A stretch of DNA of 64,000 nt, from the NCBI GenBank assembly GCA_035610365.1, contig CM069436.1, positions 42,663,117-42,727,116 on the forward strand. The letters are read 5' to 3'. Below, in pieces: positions 46,560 through 57,339 of the stretch; within the stretch, counting starts at the first letter, position 1; each line of letters opens with the position of its first letter. Below the pieces are notes generated by a model, which was not told the DNA's origin, searched no databases, and worked only from the letters and a program-made list of their open reading frames with translations. The stretch comes from Aquatica leii. Taxonomy: Eukaryota > Arthropoda > Insecta > Coleoptera > Lampyridae. The translations under genes were made by a program, and so were the position numbers.

Positions 46560-48255
46560 CTGAAACTTTAATAGTTTCATTATAAACAATTTCCTGTAAT
46601 GTAGGTGAATAATTGTGCAATCTGAATTATACATCATATAATAACTTTAAAATAATCTTCCCTCTAGTTTCTAGTGATAACTGTGCTTGTTCAGGAAGAC
46701 CTGGCATTTTGCACAAAATTGACACACAAAACAACACTAAATATTAACCATTACAAATTGAATTTTAAGTAACCCCTTTATATACCCTACTTAGTAATGG
46801 CGGAGCATTGGGCAGAAATGAGCATTACTGAGGGTATGGAATACCCTCCAGAAGAACGGTGTTTCGGGTCTTTGGAAACACTGTTTTAAGCGTAATTTTG
46901 ATGAGAGCTAAGAACTAGTAATAAAAGTAAATTGTAAATTTTTGTTTAGTAGGTATATATACTAGTTTTATAATCAACAATCCTAAGTTTTCCAAACTAA
47001 TTGAGATGAAATGAACCAAATTCAATTTACTGTAAAATTTATTACGTTTACCAAATGTAATGTTTTGCACCCTAAATGGATTTATTAACATTGTCAAAAA
47101 AAGCAAAATAATAAGTAAACGTAAAGTAAAAAAGGTATATAATAATGTAAATTTAAAGAGTTTAAAAACTATAAATTATTAATGTTTTGTAATTATTTCG
47201 TTAGAAAGTTTTCCTTCTTTGTATTATTATATTTTGTTGATGTTATTGTACTTGTTTAATTATTATTTATTACTTAAAGCAAGATGAAACATTATTTCTT
47301 TACTTGGGGATATTTGCATTTTCCCATCTTATTTGTACACAATATTTCTTTAATGCGGGGGCCCCGCCCGCGTCTGAAAGCGCCCCGTCTACTTAAACTT
47401 TCGACATTACGTCGAAATTTGATGGGGCAATTATTGCGACACATAAATTTTTTTAATAGTATGGTACAACGCTTAAAATTTTGGCATTTTTTTAGTTTAT
47501 TTTTAAATTTTTAATGAACATTGTTAGCTCCAAGTAAAATTTTTTGTAGTTTTCATAGGCTCAATAATTGTAAGAATTCTGTTTTAATATCTAAGTAACG
47601 ATACTCATATTAGGCACACGTACAGATACAGATAAGTAAATTTGAGTTACGCATACTTTCGGTCTAATAGTTAAACTAGTAGGTTTGATATCATCCATAA
47701 ATTGGGTTAAATCAGCAAACTTGAAGAATCTTTTTCGAATATTACGACAGACTATTCAAAAAAAACAATTAAAGATCGGATTTTACTTATATTTATAAAA
47801 ATCTATATTCTATGAAAAAATGCACTACGAATAAATGAGAATTTGTAATAGGAATTAAGATTAAAATTGTTTAACCACTAATTACCTTCAAATGATGATA
47901 ATACTTCTTTTACAAAGAAAATCAGAATGTTGACCTTAATTTAATCAGGAAGTATGAAAAATTTAGGCTAATTAAGCAGCAATTTCATATTTGGGCATGC
48001 AGTTTAAATTTATTTGAGCTATTAATGGAACTTTTTTTAATTTATTTTAATTATAAATCAAATTATAAATGACTTAGAACTTTTTTAATTAAGGGCTATA
48101 GCATTCATTTAAAACTTGAGCAGAAAACATAAATACATAAATAGAAACTTCGTAAAAAAAAATTTAATATTTTTGGTACAATTTAGATACAGATTTGCAG
48201 CAAAGAAACATGTTCTTTGAACGCTTGACATGGTGCTTATGTAGAATAATTAGTA
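46560..48255. other. Extra sequence within the Tc1 element
   Basis: No transposase frame. 46783-46835 has a small inverted repeat (ATACCCTACTTAGTAATG against CATTACTGAGGGTAT). 47353-47425 is an isolated GC-rich patch (GCGGGGGCCCCGCCCGCG). The rest is AT-rich. Confidence 0.5.
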
Positions 48256-48260
48256 ATCTT

Positions 48261-48393
48261 GTAATATCACTGCAAGTAATGTCTACAATGCTAATGTTCT
48301 CAAATTTAACTAGCCGTTCTGTTATAACGTAAGTTTGATTGCCTATCTTGCAGGTCGCGTTTAAAAGTTTCCAATTAATTTTGTGAGGCAGTG
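48261..48393 (-). repeat. Right inverted repeat of the Tc1/mariner element
   Basis: Reverse complement of 44321-44453 with scattered mismatches. It is followed directly by TA and then unrelated sequence. Confidence 0.9.
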
Positions 48394-48399
48394 TACATC

Positions 48400-51300
48400 T
48401 CTGGGTCGTACAGATGGGCTACTACGTCTAAATATAGTGGGTATACCGTCAGGATTAAAGTAAAATTAAATAAAAATATCAAAGCCTACTACATAATGAA
48501 ATCATAATTGTGTTATTTTTTATTATTTATCTTGATTGAACATACACATATGTTATACATTTCTAATAAGAATTTTAAAAATGCAAATATTTAATATGGC
48601 GCCTATAAGAAAAAAGAAAATTGACTATGGCCGTTCGCGACATAGTAGACGTAGACTTCTTTAATGTCATAATGGCGGTATCATATTACCTTTATCTTTA
48701 ACATTTGATTACTTTAACGTCCATAATAAAGAAAATATTGTGGTTTTTTGAAAATGCACATTTTTGCATTTCACTCTATATCTACGTAACGGTACCGATT
48801 TGATATAAAATAAATAATTATTTTGAAAAAAAAAATGCGTAATTTTTTTTCCATTTAACTGACCTAGTACCTCCAACGGTTTCCAATATTCTCGAGAATA
48901 TCCCCATGTACATCATTTTATACTGGACACACTTTATACTGTACTGTACTTACGCTGGCTTACATCAAAATTTGTAAAGGAAACTTAGTGATTCCTAACT
49001 ACCGTGGAAATAATTGTTATGAAAATCAAATAATCCAATTTTGGTGCAAACGGCTATTAGTTACTATTGTTTAATAAATTGTCGCACAACGAAATTTATG
49101 TAACAGGATTTTATAAATATGGAGCTTATCGCTAACCAAGTTGGCGTTGTACTCGCCCACGTTTTGATAAAACTTGCTACCAAACTTTATTCAAATTTTC
49201 ATTTTCATGTTCGATACATAAATTCCACTGATCCTTCTTAGGCTAGTATAAACTCAGATTACTGATCTTGAAATGTTTTGCAAATACAAATACAAATCTT
49301 CCCAGTGCTTCTTGCACTCTTCTGTATACATATCCAAAAGTTGTTTCATAGAAGTAAAGTGTTTGTAGAGATATAGTTTCTTGGAATCTTTCCTAATGTA
49401 ATAAAAATGTTGTTTATGCAATTTTTGTGTTTTCAGGACGCATTCCATATTTGGCTTTTAACGTAGAGGATATTAGGCATTGACATTGCTTTAACCCCAA
49501 TTTCATTTACGTAGTGGTTTCATTTCGCAGTTTTATTCAAAGCTATTTTGAATGACGCGGGTGTAAAATCGACTTGCAACGTTTACCATCTTTATAGCTA
49601 TTTACAGTTATCGTTCATACATAGTTCCTTATACTAGGAGATGACTTTGCCATAAATCTTTTGCTAATAGTAACTGATAAGATAGGAGGTTATGTCAGCT
49701 GTTTTCAAATAGCATAAAACAGGATATATTGTTTTATACAAAGTATTTACCGTAAATAATTTTTCTGGACTATATTGTTGTTTTGTCACATCACCGACGA
49801 TATCTAATTTAAATTTTTCCAATATTTTAAAAATTTAGGAGATAAAATTATATTAAACAAATTTAAGCAAATTAACTAAAATGTTGCCATCAAACAATAA
49901 ACATAAATTAAAATAATAACTGCATGTGTTGAATTGATTAAGTGAATTTTTATAAATTAATTATAATTTAGAAATTTACCTGGTATAATTACATGTTATT
50001 AAAAAGAATAACAGGACTATTTTATTTATGCTTTAGAATTAAGAAAGATTAATTTAAAGTGTGAGTGTCTTTTCGGTGATACTTTTACACAGTACGTGTA
50101 TGCAAGTTTGTAAATCGCCCTCCATAAAATCCGTGTTTAAAGTTTTTTTTCTTTTTTACGTTGATAAAGTATTTTATAAATCATAAATCACATTTTTAGT
50201 AGTTTCTTGTGCTACTCTGGTTTAATGGCATATTTGTGAAATTTCTCACAAGTTTTTAACTTGAATATGCGAATATTTTTTTTAATAAATTGGTAACTAA
50301 ACTATATTTTAAGCAAATCAATTTTTTTAAGTTTTATTGTGGACGATTACAATTTACGTTTAGAACAACGAATTTAGAAATTTCAATTAATTTTTGTGTT
50401 TAAATTTGTTTGCATTACTAAGTAGTTATTGAATACGACATCGCTACATTTTCATAATTATTTTCTCCGCTTCAACGAAGCAAATTATGCATGAATCAGA
50501 AGAGAATAAGATATTTTATAGATGCTTCCCACATTATAACGGTGATTAAATGTGAGAACAATGTAAGAAACTTAAACAGTTCTTTGATTAAATGACGAGT
50601 CCAGCTGTGCTAATACAGTTTTTTTGCTTATAGATTTTAGAACAAAATTAACCTATTTTTTTTTAATTTTACCTTTTGTGTGTATTTTCAATACATAAAT
50701 CCGTTTCTATTTTTGTACATCTAGTGATAATTAATATATAAATTGATGGTAGTGTTAATACGATATTAATCAGAAGTCACTTTCATTTATTTTCACTTGC
50801 ACGGGCAAATTAAAAAAAATGTTATGTTAAAATTAGACAAGACATACTTTTATTCATAAGTGAAATTAAGTTACCGACATTGTAAATTCAAACAATTTGC
50901 ACTAAACATGTTCGATTAAGAAAAAACCACAATACGGTCACTGGGGCAGTTAAACTTTGCGGATAAAGACGGCGAATTAAATGCCCTTAGATCAATAAGA
51001 GTAAAAGACATAGATTGTAATTCGCTACTTTACTTTCCAATGTGAAAGTTAACAGGATCACGGATCTGAACTTGCAGTGCAATGTCCTACGAAATCGTAC
51101 CTTGATTTGGCATTCCATTGAAAACGAGAAGATTAATAATACTTTTTATACTCGCTTCCAAAACTTACGTTAGGTTAGATAATAATTTAAAATTTTTTAT
51201 TATGTCTAGGCATCTTAAATTACAACGCATAAAACTAGGTCGGAAGGGTACCTGTAGACGTAGTCATGGGTGGCCCTTACACGAAAACAAGTTTCTCTTA

Positions 51301-51500
51301 ATATTTCACTGGATACCCTTGTCCTTAATTTTTGTAAATAATCATTCTTAAATTCTAAACAGGAACTTTGTCCATTTGTCACGGTAATACGGCTTTGGTC
51401 TACTTGCAGTATGTGAATTGCATGACAAGGTAACTGCATAAAATTACAATACCTTATATTCTTAGTCGTCACGCGCTGTACATAAAGGATGTGACTAAAG
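48400..51500. other. AT-rich stretch upstream of the Osiris gene
   Basis: Only weak traces occur: a basic micro-ORF near 48596, an unrecognised minus frame at 49448-49254, and a minus frame at 51472-51215 that includes NFMQLPCHAIHILQVDQ. The last faintly recalls the LPPHTTH-LQPLD motif of pogo-type transposases. None is firm. Confidence 0.35.
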
Positions 51501-51661
51501 AAATTAGATCTTATTTTGTCTCGGTCAATGTCAAGGTAGTAAAAGAGGCGTTTCTAAGGGGTTACGGGGAACAAACAATGGTTAAACACAAGTGACCACA
51601 AAGAGGGGATAAAGTACTTCATCCTAAATAAAGTTCATTTTCGTTGGAGGGATTTAAATAA

Positions 51662-51670
51662 CTATATAAG
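51662..51670 (+). promoter_or_regulatory. TATA box of the Osiris gene
   Basis: CTATATAAG lies 45 bases before the start codon, giving a predicted start site near 51693 and a leader of about 15 bases. Short leaders and strong TATA boxes fit cuticle-stage genes. Confidence 0.65.
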
Positions 51671-51706
51671 GTTGGTGGTGTAAGTAAATTTCTAGTAGTT
51701 TTCAAA

Positions 51707-52540
51707 ATGATTTTAAAGTATTTCGTTGTCGTTTTATTGGTTTCGGCCGCCTGGGCGCGCACTTCAACATCGAATTTGAATGAAATTCCTAATGAAGCCC
51801 GATCCGAAGAGTCGTCGAATACGTATCTCGGAGATTTGCGTTATGCATATAAAGTGTATAAAGAGTGCGCGTCTTCAGATTTATCACCATGTCTTAAATT
51901 AAAATTAGTTTCGGCTATGGATCGTGCATTAAGATCTTACAGTGAAGTTTCTTTAATAGATGGAGTTAAATTTGTAAAAGACGTTAATGCACCTGCAGAA
52001 TCTGCGCCTAAAACGGAAGCGGAATTAGAAGCCAGTCTACCTCGTGGTTTAGACCGCGAAAATGCATTAAACTCGCTTATCGTTGAAAAAATAACTAATT
52101 TCTTTGATACGCACTCGCTTCAGGTAACATCGACATTATACATAAAGTTTTATTATTATTAAAATTATCAATTTTAGATTAAACTTCCAAATGCAAGCGA
52201 TATCAAAAGATCGTTAAGCGACGAAGGGCGAGGAAAGAAAAAGAAAATGGGTGGCGTTTTCTTGATTCCACTGCTTCTAGGTGGAACTCTTATACCCTTG
52301 GCATTAGGCGCTTTGGCACTTTTAGCGGGTAAAGCTTTAATTGTTTCTAAAATCGCACTTGTATTAGCCGCTGCTTTGGGTCTAAAGAAGTTATTAGGCG
52401 GAAGCAACGGTGGCAATCAATCTGGACATGAAGTGGTTATGGCAGGGCCTGGTAACGGTGGTGCTTGGGCTAGATCATACGACAGAGAACAGGCTCAAAA
52501 ATTAGCGTACAGCGCTTTTGCTCCTAAAACAACACGATAA
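51707..52540 (+). CDS. Osiris family protein (DUF1676)
   Basis: Join 51707-52123 and 52178-52540: 259 residues, two exons, with a 54-base intron (CAG/GTAACA to ATTTTAG) in phase 0. Residues 1-17 (MILKYFVVVLLVSAAWA) are a signal peptide. The DUF1676 start follows: DLRYAYKVYKECASSDL with Cys54 and Cys62, then KLKLVSAMDRALRSYSEV and LIDGVKFVKD. A basic cluster (about 157-162, GKKKK) precedes a long hydrophobic stretch of about 45 residues (GGVFLIPLLLGGTLIPLALG onward). The C-terminus has ARSYDREQAQKLAYSAF, the usual Osiris AQ-LAY motif. Osiris proteins are insect-specific and secretory/endosomal, with roles in cuticle and tracheal maturation. The frame is fully intact. Osiris genes usually sit in a large cluster; no paralog is visible within this window. 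I cannot name the orthologue. Confidence 0.94.
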
Positions 52541-52626
52541 AGTTTAAAATTCTAAACCTCAATCATGTTTCTTTATTATTTATTTAATTTACTATTTATT
52601 AATTTTTATGTTTTTTTTTAAATATG

Positions 52627-52632
52627 AATAAA
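52627..52632 (+). terminator. Poly(A) signal of the Osiris gene
   Basis: AATAAA 87 bases after the stop codon gives a short 3' UTR with T-rich sequence just downstream. Confidence 0.7.
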
Positions 52633-52659
52633 TATTTTATACATAATTGTTGTTTTTTA

Positions 52660-54400
52660 TTAGTACAACATATTTGAAGTTGTGATCTTACAATTAATAT
52701 TATTAACTAATACACAAAGAAATACCTTTTTGTGTATCTAAAATTTCATGACTTTAGATTTTCTTCTTTTAATAGTTTTTTTGTGATTAGTGATATAATG
52801 ACTACTTTTTAATTTTTTTTTAATTGTTCAGAAAACGGTATTAATAATAAACCACTGATTATAAACCGTACACAAAAATTAAGTTTACGTCTAATTTTTC
52901 TACAAAGGTATTTTATATACATACTATAAACATTTTTTTCTGTTTTATGTGTTATTATAGTTACCAATAGGCGATCTTACAAAGTAAGAAAAAAAATTTC
53001 TTCAGTTTTTTTAAATACGTTTTTACTTGACTTGATACTCCAAAACGAAAACACAAATGTATTTAATTTAAATTACGTAAAAAAAATTACATTTGCAAAA
53101 AAATACATTAGTCTTTTAAATTTTGTTACTTAATATAGCAAAATGTGTTTTATGTGTTTTTATTTTATGAAAGTATATTAAATCTCAACTTAAATTGTCA
53201 TTTTTATGATCATTTATAAATCCGTTAGCTTTAACCTCTAAACTGCTGTAAAAGCTTCTAATGTTAGTTTAACACGCCTCACTACAGCGTATATCAAAGT
53301 AGTTATAAACTCGATGTTTTCCATACTAGGAAGGCGTTGAGATCATATCAGTTATACTAAGATAAGACATTCTTATCTTGTATAGATTCCGGCCGTGGAA
53401 GCCTTCGCTATTACATCAGATCAGTTAACTTTATTTTGCTATTTGCTGTTCCGCAGTTTTGTAATCTTTTATATTAAAATTTAAAACTAGTACTTAAATT
53501 ATTCAATTAAACTTCAAAGTTTTGTTTGTAATGTAATTTATTTATACTCAAATTCTAAAAATAAATCAACATGTCCTTCAAGTAATAGTACTTTTATAAA
53601 ATCTATTTATTAATTCAAATTTTGTTTTTGCGGCCGTTTAAGATTACTATCATTACTTATAATAACTGAAACTAAAAAAATAACTACTGAGTTATTAGAC
53701 ACCTTAAATACATGCTGAAGAAACCTTGTTTCTGGGTGTTATTTTAATAATAGGAACAAATTGAAATATTTAAAAATGTATTTATTACTATGTTTTACAA
53801 AACTCTTTATTAGAGTAAGAAGACTACTTTGCACCTGGCAAATTATAAAGCACTTAGATATCCAAGAAAGATCAAGATTTTGTAACCGTCCTTTGAGGTT
53901 GTTTGCTTACTTGCGTAAAAGACCCGGTATTTGAATTGACGTTATTCATTTCATGTATTTTGGAATTGTTTTAATGATTTCAAATTTTGTGTTCATTTAT
54001 TTAGAAATCATTACATTATTTAAACATCTGTATTCTGCGTTTGCGTTGATTTGGCGTTTTCTTTGTTCTGAAAAAATTCAAGTTGTAATTTGTTTCCTTT
54101 CTGAAATATAATTGTAATTGAATATAGTTTACTAGTTTGTTTATTTTAAGTTTGTTTAAAAGTTCTTTGTTTTAAGTACATTCTCAGTACAGGCGTACTT
54201 AATTCTTTTTGTGTTAGTTTAATCATATTACATTTAAAATTGAATCATGTGGTTCATTTTTATAATTTATTAGACAGTTGTTATGATTTAGGTCGCTACA
54301 AGTAATTTTTATGACAGTAATCAAACATAATATTTTGTCAATTTGACAGTTCACACAGAATCAAAAGTCGTTTATCAAAACTACCTTTATAGTAATCAAA
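52660..54400. other. AT-rich intergenic stretch
   Basis: No coding sequence. A paired GATA motif lies at 53360-53378, and T-richness increases from about 53940. Confidence 0.5.
53360..53378. promoter_or_regulatory. Paired inverted GATA motifs
   Basis: AGATAAGACATTCTTATCT contains two consensus GATA-factor sites facing each other across a 5-base spacer, about 730 bases downstream of the Osiris poly(A) signal. It could be a cuticle/epidermal enhancer element. This is inference from motif alone, and chance occurrence in AT-rich DNA is possible. Confidence 0.3.
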
Positions 54401-54469
54401 TCTGTTTGCATCCTCTTTGCACTTCTTGGTGGTATGGTTTTCTTTAGCGGGGTTTGCGAATACAGCCTT

Positions 54470-54540
54470 TATAAAAGAGTAGTCGATAGAGTTAATATAT
54501 ATATAGAAGCGATTTTGGTAAGGGAAAGCATTTAGTCAGT
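54470..54540 (+). promoter_or_regulatory. Candidate core promoter without an evident gene
   Basis: TATAAAAG at 54470-54477 exactly matches the TATA consensus. A second TATATATATA lies at 54496-54505, and TCAGT, an insect initiator match, lies at 54536-54540. The following 500 bases are T-rich and non-coding. It could drive an Osiris-cluster neighbour with a distant coding exon, or be an LTR remnant. Confidence 0.3.
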
Positions 54541-55084
54541 TAGTTGGTTGGTTATTTTTTTATTATTTTCATTTTGTTTCAATGTAAACATGTTATTCTT
54601 ATCCAGTTTTGTTTTAATTTAAGATTTTATTTGCGTCAAATTGACTTAAAGTTTTAATGTAATTTCCTGTTTTATTGTTTCTCTAACTTCATTTCAGTTA
54701 TGTAATAAATGTTAAATTGTTAAATGTAACAAAGCTTTTATTCAGTCGGCCTTTGCGTGTTTGAATTTTAGATTATTACGAATTTTTCGTGTGGTACACT
54801 CTTAAGGTAAGTCCCATTTGAAGGTATCCATTTGAAGTGGACTCGTGGTTTGCAAAAACCTCTAGTTCATTGAGTTTCAGACTTTCCTGGCACATTTTGA
54901 TTTTTGACTTTTATTGTGTTTTTTTGTTAAGTTTTCTAAAACAGTCACAGAATTTTGAATATAACCCACATCGTCTTTACTGAGCGCAGGCAATGACTTC
55001 GTTTATGTTACTTTATTTTAGACAAGTGTCACTTTTCCAGCTTTCGCACGTAACAATTTAGAAAACCAGGTAATAGGTTATAGT

Positions 55085-55900
55085 TAAAGAAAGAAACGAG
55101 AAAAATTTTAACCGAAACAAAAGTGAAAACTTTTATGCAATTGAAAGAAAAGTATTTGATCTATTTAAAGAAAGAAGGTAAAGTTAATTTTTGAATTAAT
55201 TAGAAAAGCAAGTTAAGTCTAGCAATTTATTGATATGAAATAATTATAAGTTTTTATATTTTAGGTATTATTTTCAGAACGAAGAAAGAATTATGATGTG
55301 AGCTCATTGTGACAGAATTGGTGCAGGAATTAATACAAACATGGCGATTGAGAGTTTGAATAAAGTACTAAAGCATAATAAAATGAAAGGGAATTGAAAT
55401 ATCAGGTAGATTATATATCGTTCAACTAATTACTTTTGTGTTTATTTATATATTTTTCAGAATTGAAAAATTGCTGGATTTATTAGTAGATATGGTTAAT
55501 GAGAAAATGTGGAAAAGAATTTTAAATAAAAAGCGGCCAGATGCAAATAATTATTAACATAAGACAACAATAAAAGCACACATCAATGTGGAAGATATTA
55601 GAGTAGTAGAATTGCTGGAAATGGGTAAGTTTAAGGTGAAGTCGTCAACAGGTACAAAGTTTTATTTAATTTCTTATAATACATTGTATGATGAGGATTG
55701 TAAAAATGTGTATTGCAGTCAGTGTAAAATATGTATGTCTGCGAATGTCCGGAGTATGTTGTAAAGACTGCTTTGTGTAAGCATATACATGCAGTAGTTT
55801 TGTATAAAAGGAGTGAGTGTGTTTCAGGTGAGGCTACTAGAGTTTTAAACATGGATAAAAAAGAAAGAAATTCAGAAAGCAATCACAGACAAAAATGTGC
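55085..55900 (+). pseudogene. MULE-type transposase with SWIM finger, spliced and decayed
   Basis: Three exons are visible: to 55177, 55265-55405, and 55461 onward. Introns 55178-55264 and 55406-55460 have GT...AG ends, and reading continues in frame across both. The protein reads ERKVFDLFKER/RYYFQNEERIMM, then a stop at an expected Trp, AHCDRIGAGINTNMAIES, LNKVLKHNKMKGN, then RIEKLLDLLVDMVNEKMW. After a stop and a frameshift comes a SWIM zinc finger, CECPEYVVKTALCKHIH (C-x-C...C-x-H), preceded by a CSQCKIC pair. This is the C-terminal third of insect MULE-like (Mutator) proteins. At least two stops and one frameshift make it a pseudogene. Confidence 0.75.
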
Positions 55901-55904
55901 TTTA

Positions 55905-56860
55905 TACAACGATCGTGTTTTGAAATGCGTGTAATGACAAAACGACTGGTTTCACCAATGTAGTGAAATCGTGACCGTGAGTTCGGCCCGGTCCGTAGAT
56001 GTAGGATAAATACTCAGTTCCCGGCTCCAATGTTTTTTTTTGACCCAGCTTAAAACCCGAATTTAAAGCGGGCTTTGAGCAGGACCAGTCCAAAGGTGAA
56101 ACGGCCTTCTCTCTCAACCCGCTATTAGTCAACGGAATTCTACTTTTTGTTGTTCATAAGATAAGAATCCTGAAGCAGACTAATATAGCTGTATCGTATT
56201 GGGAAGCTGACCTAATACTCGTCGAATTACTTTGAATCAATTTGATTATAATCAAGCCAGATGTAGGCACACAATCGTCGTACGTAAGTTTACCTACGCA
56301 TTTTGTCGACTATAACTGCGTAAAAGATAGTGACTGTTACCACTCGTTCTGAAGGAATTCTAGTGAGTAAGTTTTTGCTTACTTTCCTTCTTTACGCAGT
56401 GCTATTACAATTATTGATTTGAATGTGTGACGACTGTACGTAAGTTGAGTAGTTGTGTGTTTGAGTTTGAAGTTGAAGTAATTATTAATTTTTTTTAAGT
56501 AAACGAGCAAAATATAAAGTGACAATGCATTGACTATCTTGTGTGCTATTAAATTTTTTATAGCGTTATGATTACTATTACAATAACGCTTGCTCATTAT
56601 CTCGTTTGCTATTAACTTTTTTAAATTTTTTATAACTGTTGTAAAATTTATTAGTATAGTACATGTTATCTTTGGGAAGATATATATTGCGCTTGTTATA
56701 TTGTTCTTGCTTGTTATTTTTCTTTATTTTGTTCGCTTTGTAGTGGGTCCTGACGTACCCTTGGTCTCTCCAAGCCGAGGATTTTTGTTAGTACGTGGAA
56801 TGGTGCCTATGTATTTTTCTATCTTTATTATAGTTTCTCAACTACGCCCACTTACGAACA
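55905..56860. other. Mixed stretch, nothing recognised
   Basis: 55930-56140 is less AT-biased (GGCCCGGTCCGTAG, CCAGCTTAAAACCCG). No frame or repeat identifies it. Confidence 0.35.
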
Positions 56861-56869
56861 TCGTAACTA

Positions 56870-57315
56870 TCCGTGATGACCCGGTTGTTAACAACACGAA
56901 CCACTGCAGAAAAAAGTTGGTAGAGGTCATTTCACGACTAAAGAACCGTGAGGTGCGCGTCGGATAAATTCGGAATTTGACGATCATGCGAAATAAATTC
57001 TAACTAAAAACATCATTTGTAAACAATATACATTAACTGTAATGGTTTATCTTTAATTTAACTAAAAAATATGATGTCAAAAAATATAAAACACAAAGAT
57101 GAAAAAGAGTTTATAACAACATGTGGAATAAATGTGGACACCTCAAACGCCATATGAAAAGTGCAAACGTTTTTTGGTTAGCTAGTGTACTGACATTCGG
57201 AACAAAATTGGTTTCTGCGCAGCGGTTCTTTAGTCTTGAAATGAACTCTAACAACAAAACTTTGTTACCAATCTTTTTTCTAGCGGGTCTTGTAGGTAAC
57301 AACCACGCCAGAGAT
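56870..57315. repeat. Inverted repeat pair with ~250-bp spacer
   Basis: The left arm (56880-56957) holds GGTTGTTAACAACACGAACC, AGAAAAAAGTTGGTA and TCATTTCACGACTAAAGAAC. The complement of the right arm (57220-57312) holds GGTTGTTACCTACAAGACCC, AGAAAAAAGATTGGTA and TCATTTCAAGACTAAAGAAC. The right arm has about 20 extra bases in the middle. Probably a foldback or MITE. Confidence 0.65.
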
Positions 57316-57339
57316 GTCGGCGAGTGAGCGTACTTGAAA

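Larger units (their letters stand above)
44321..48393 (-). mobile_element. Tc1/mariner element with long inverted repeats
   Basis: Terminal inverted repeats begin CACTGTCTCA (left) and CACTGCCTCA (right, complement), directly flanked by TA on both sides (44319-44320, 48394-48395), the Tc1/mariner target. The repeats are about 133 bases long and still highly alike. A transposase relic lies on the minus strand at 46060-45140. The total of 4.07 kb is more than twice the usual length. Extra material lies between 46.1 and 48.2 kb, including a 390-bp foldback and a GC-rich patch, so later insertions have swollen the element. Confidence 0.87.

Noticed and set aside
49254..49448. Tyr/Lys-rich 64-codon minus ORF (YLYKHFTSMKQLLDMYTEECK)
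   Set aside because: Looks coding-like but is isolated, matches nothing I know and lacks supporting start or splice signals.
51215..51472. Minus frame with NFMQLPCHAIHILQVDQ, like the LPPHTTHLLQPLD motif of pogo-type transposases
   Set aside because: Single weak motif without the second Asp context or other transposase blocks nearby; kept only as a remark.
52174..52416. 80-codon minus ORF over the Osiris second exon
   Set aside because: Antisense shadow of a well-supported spliced gene.
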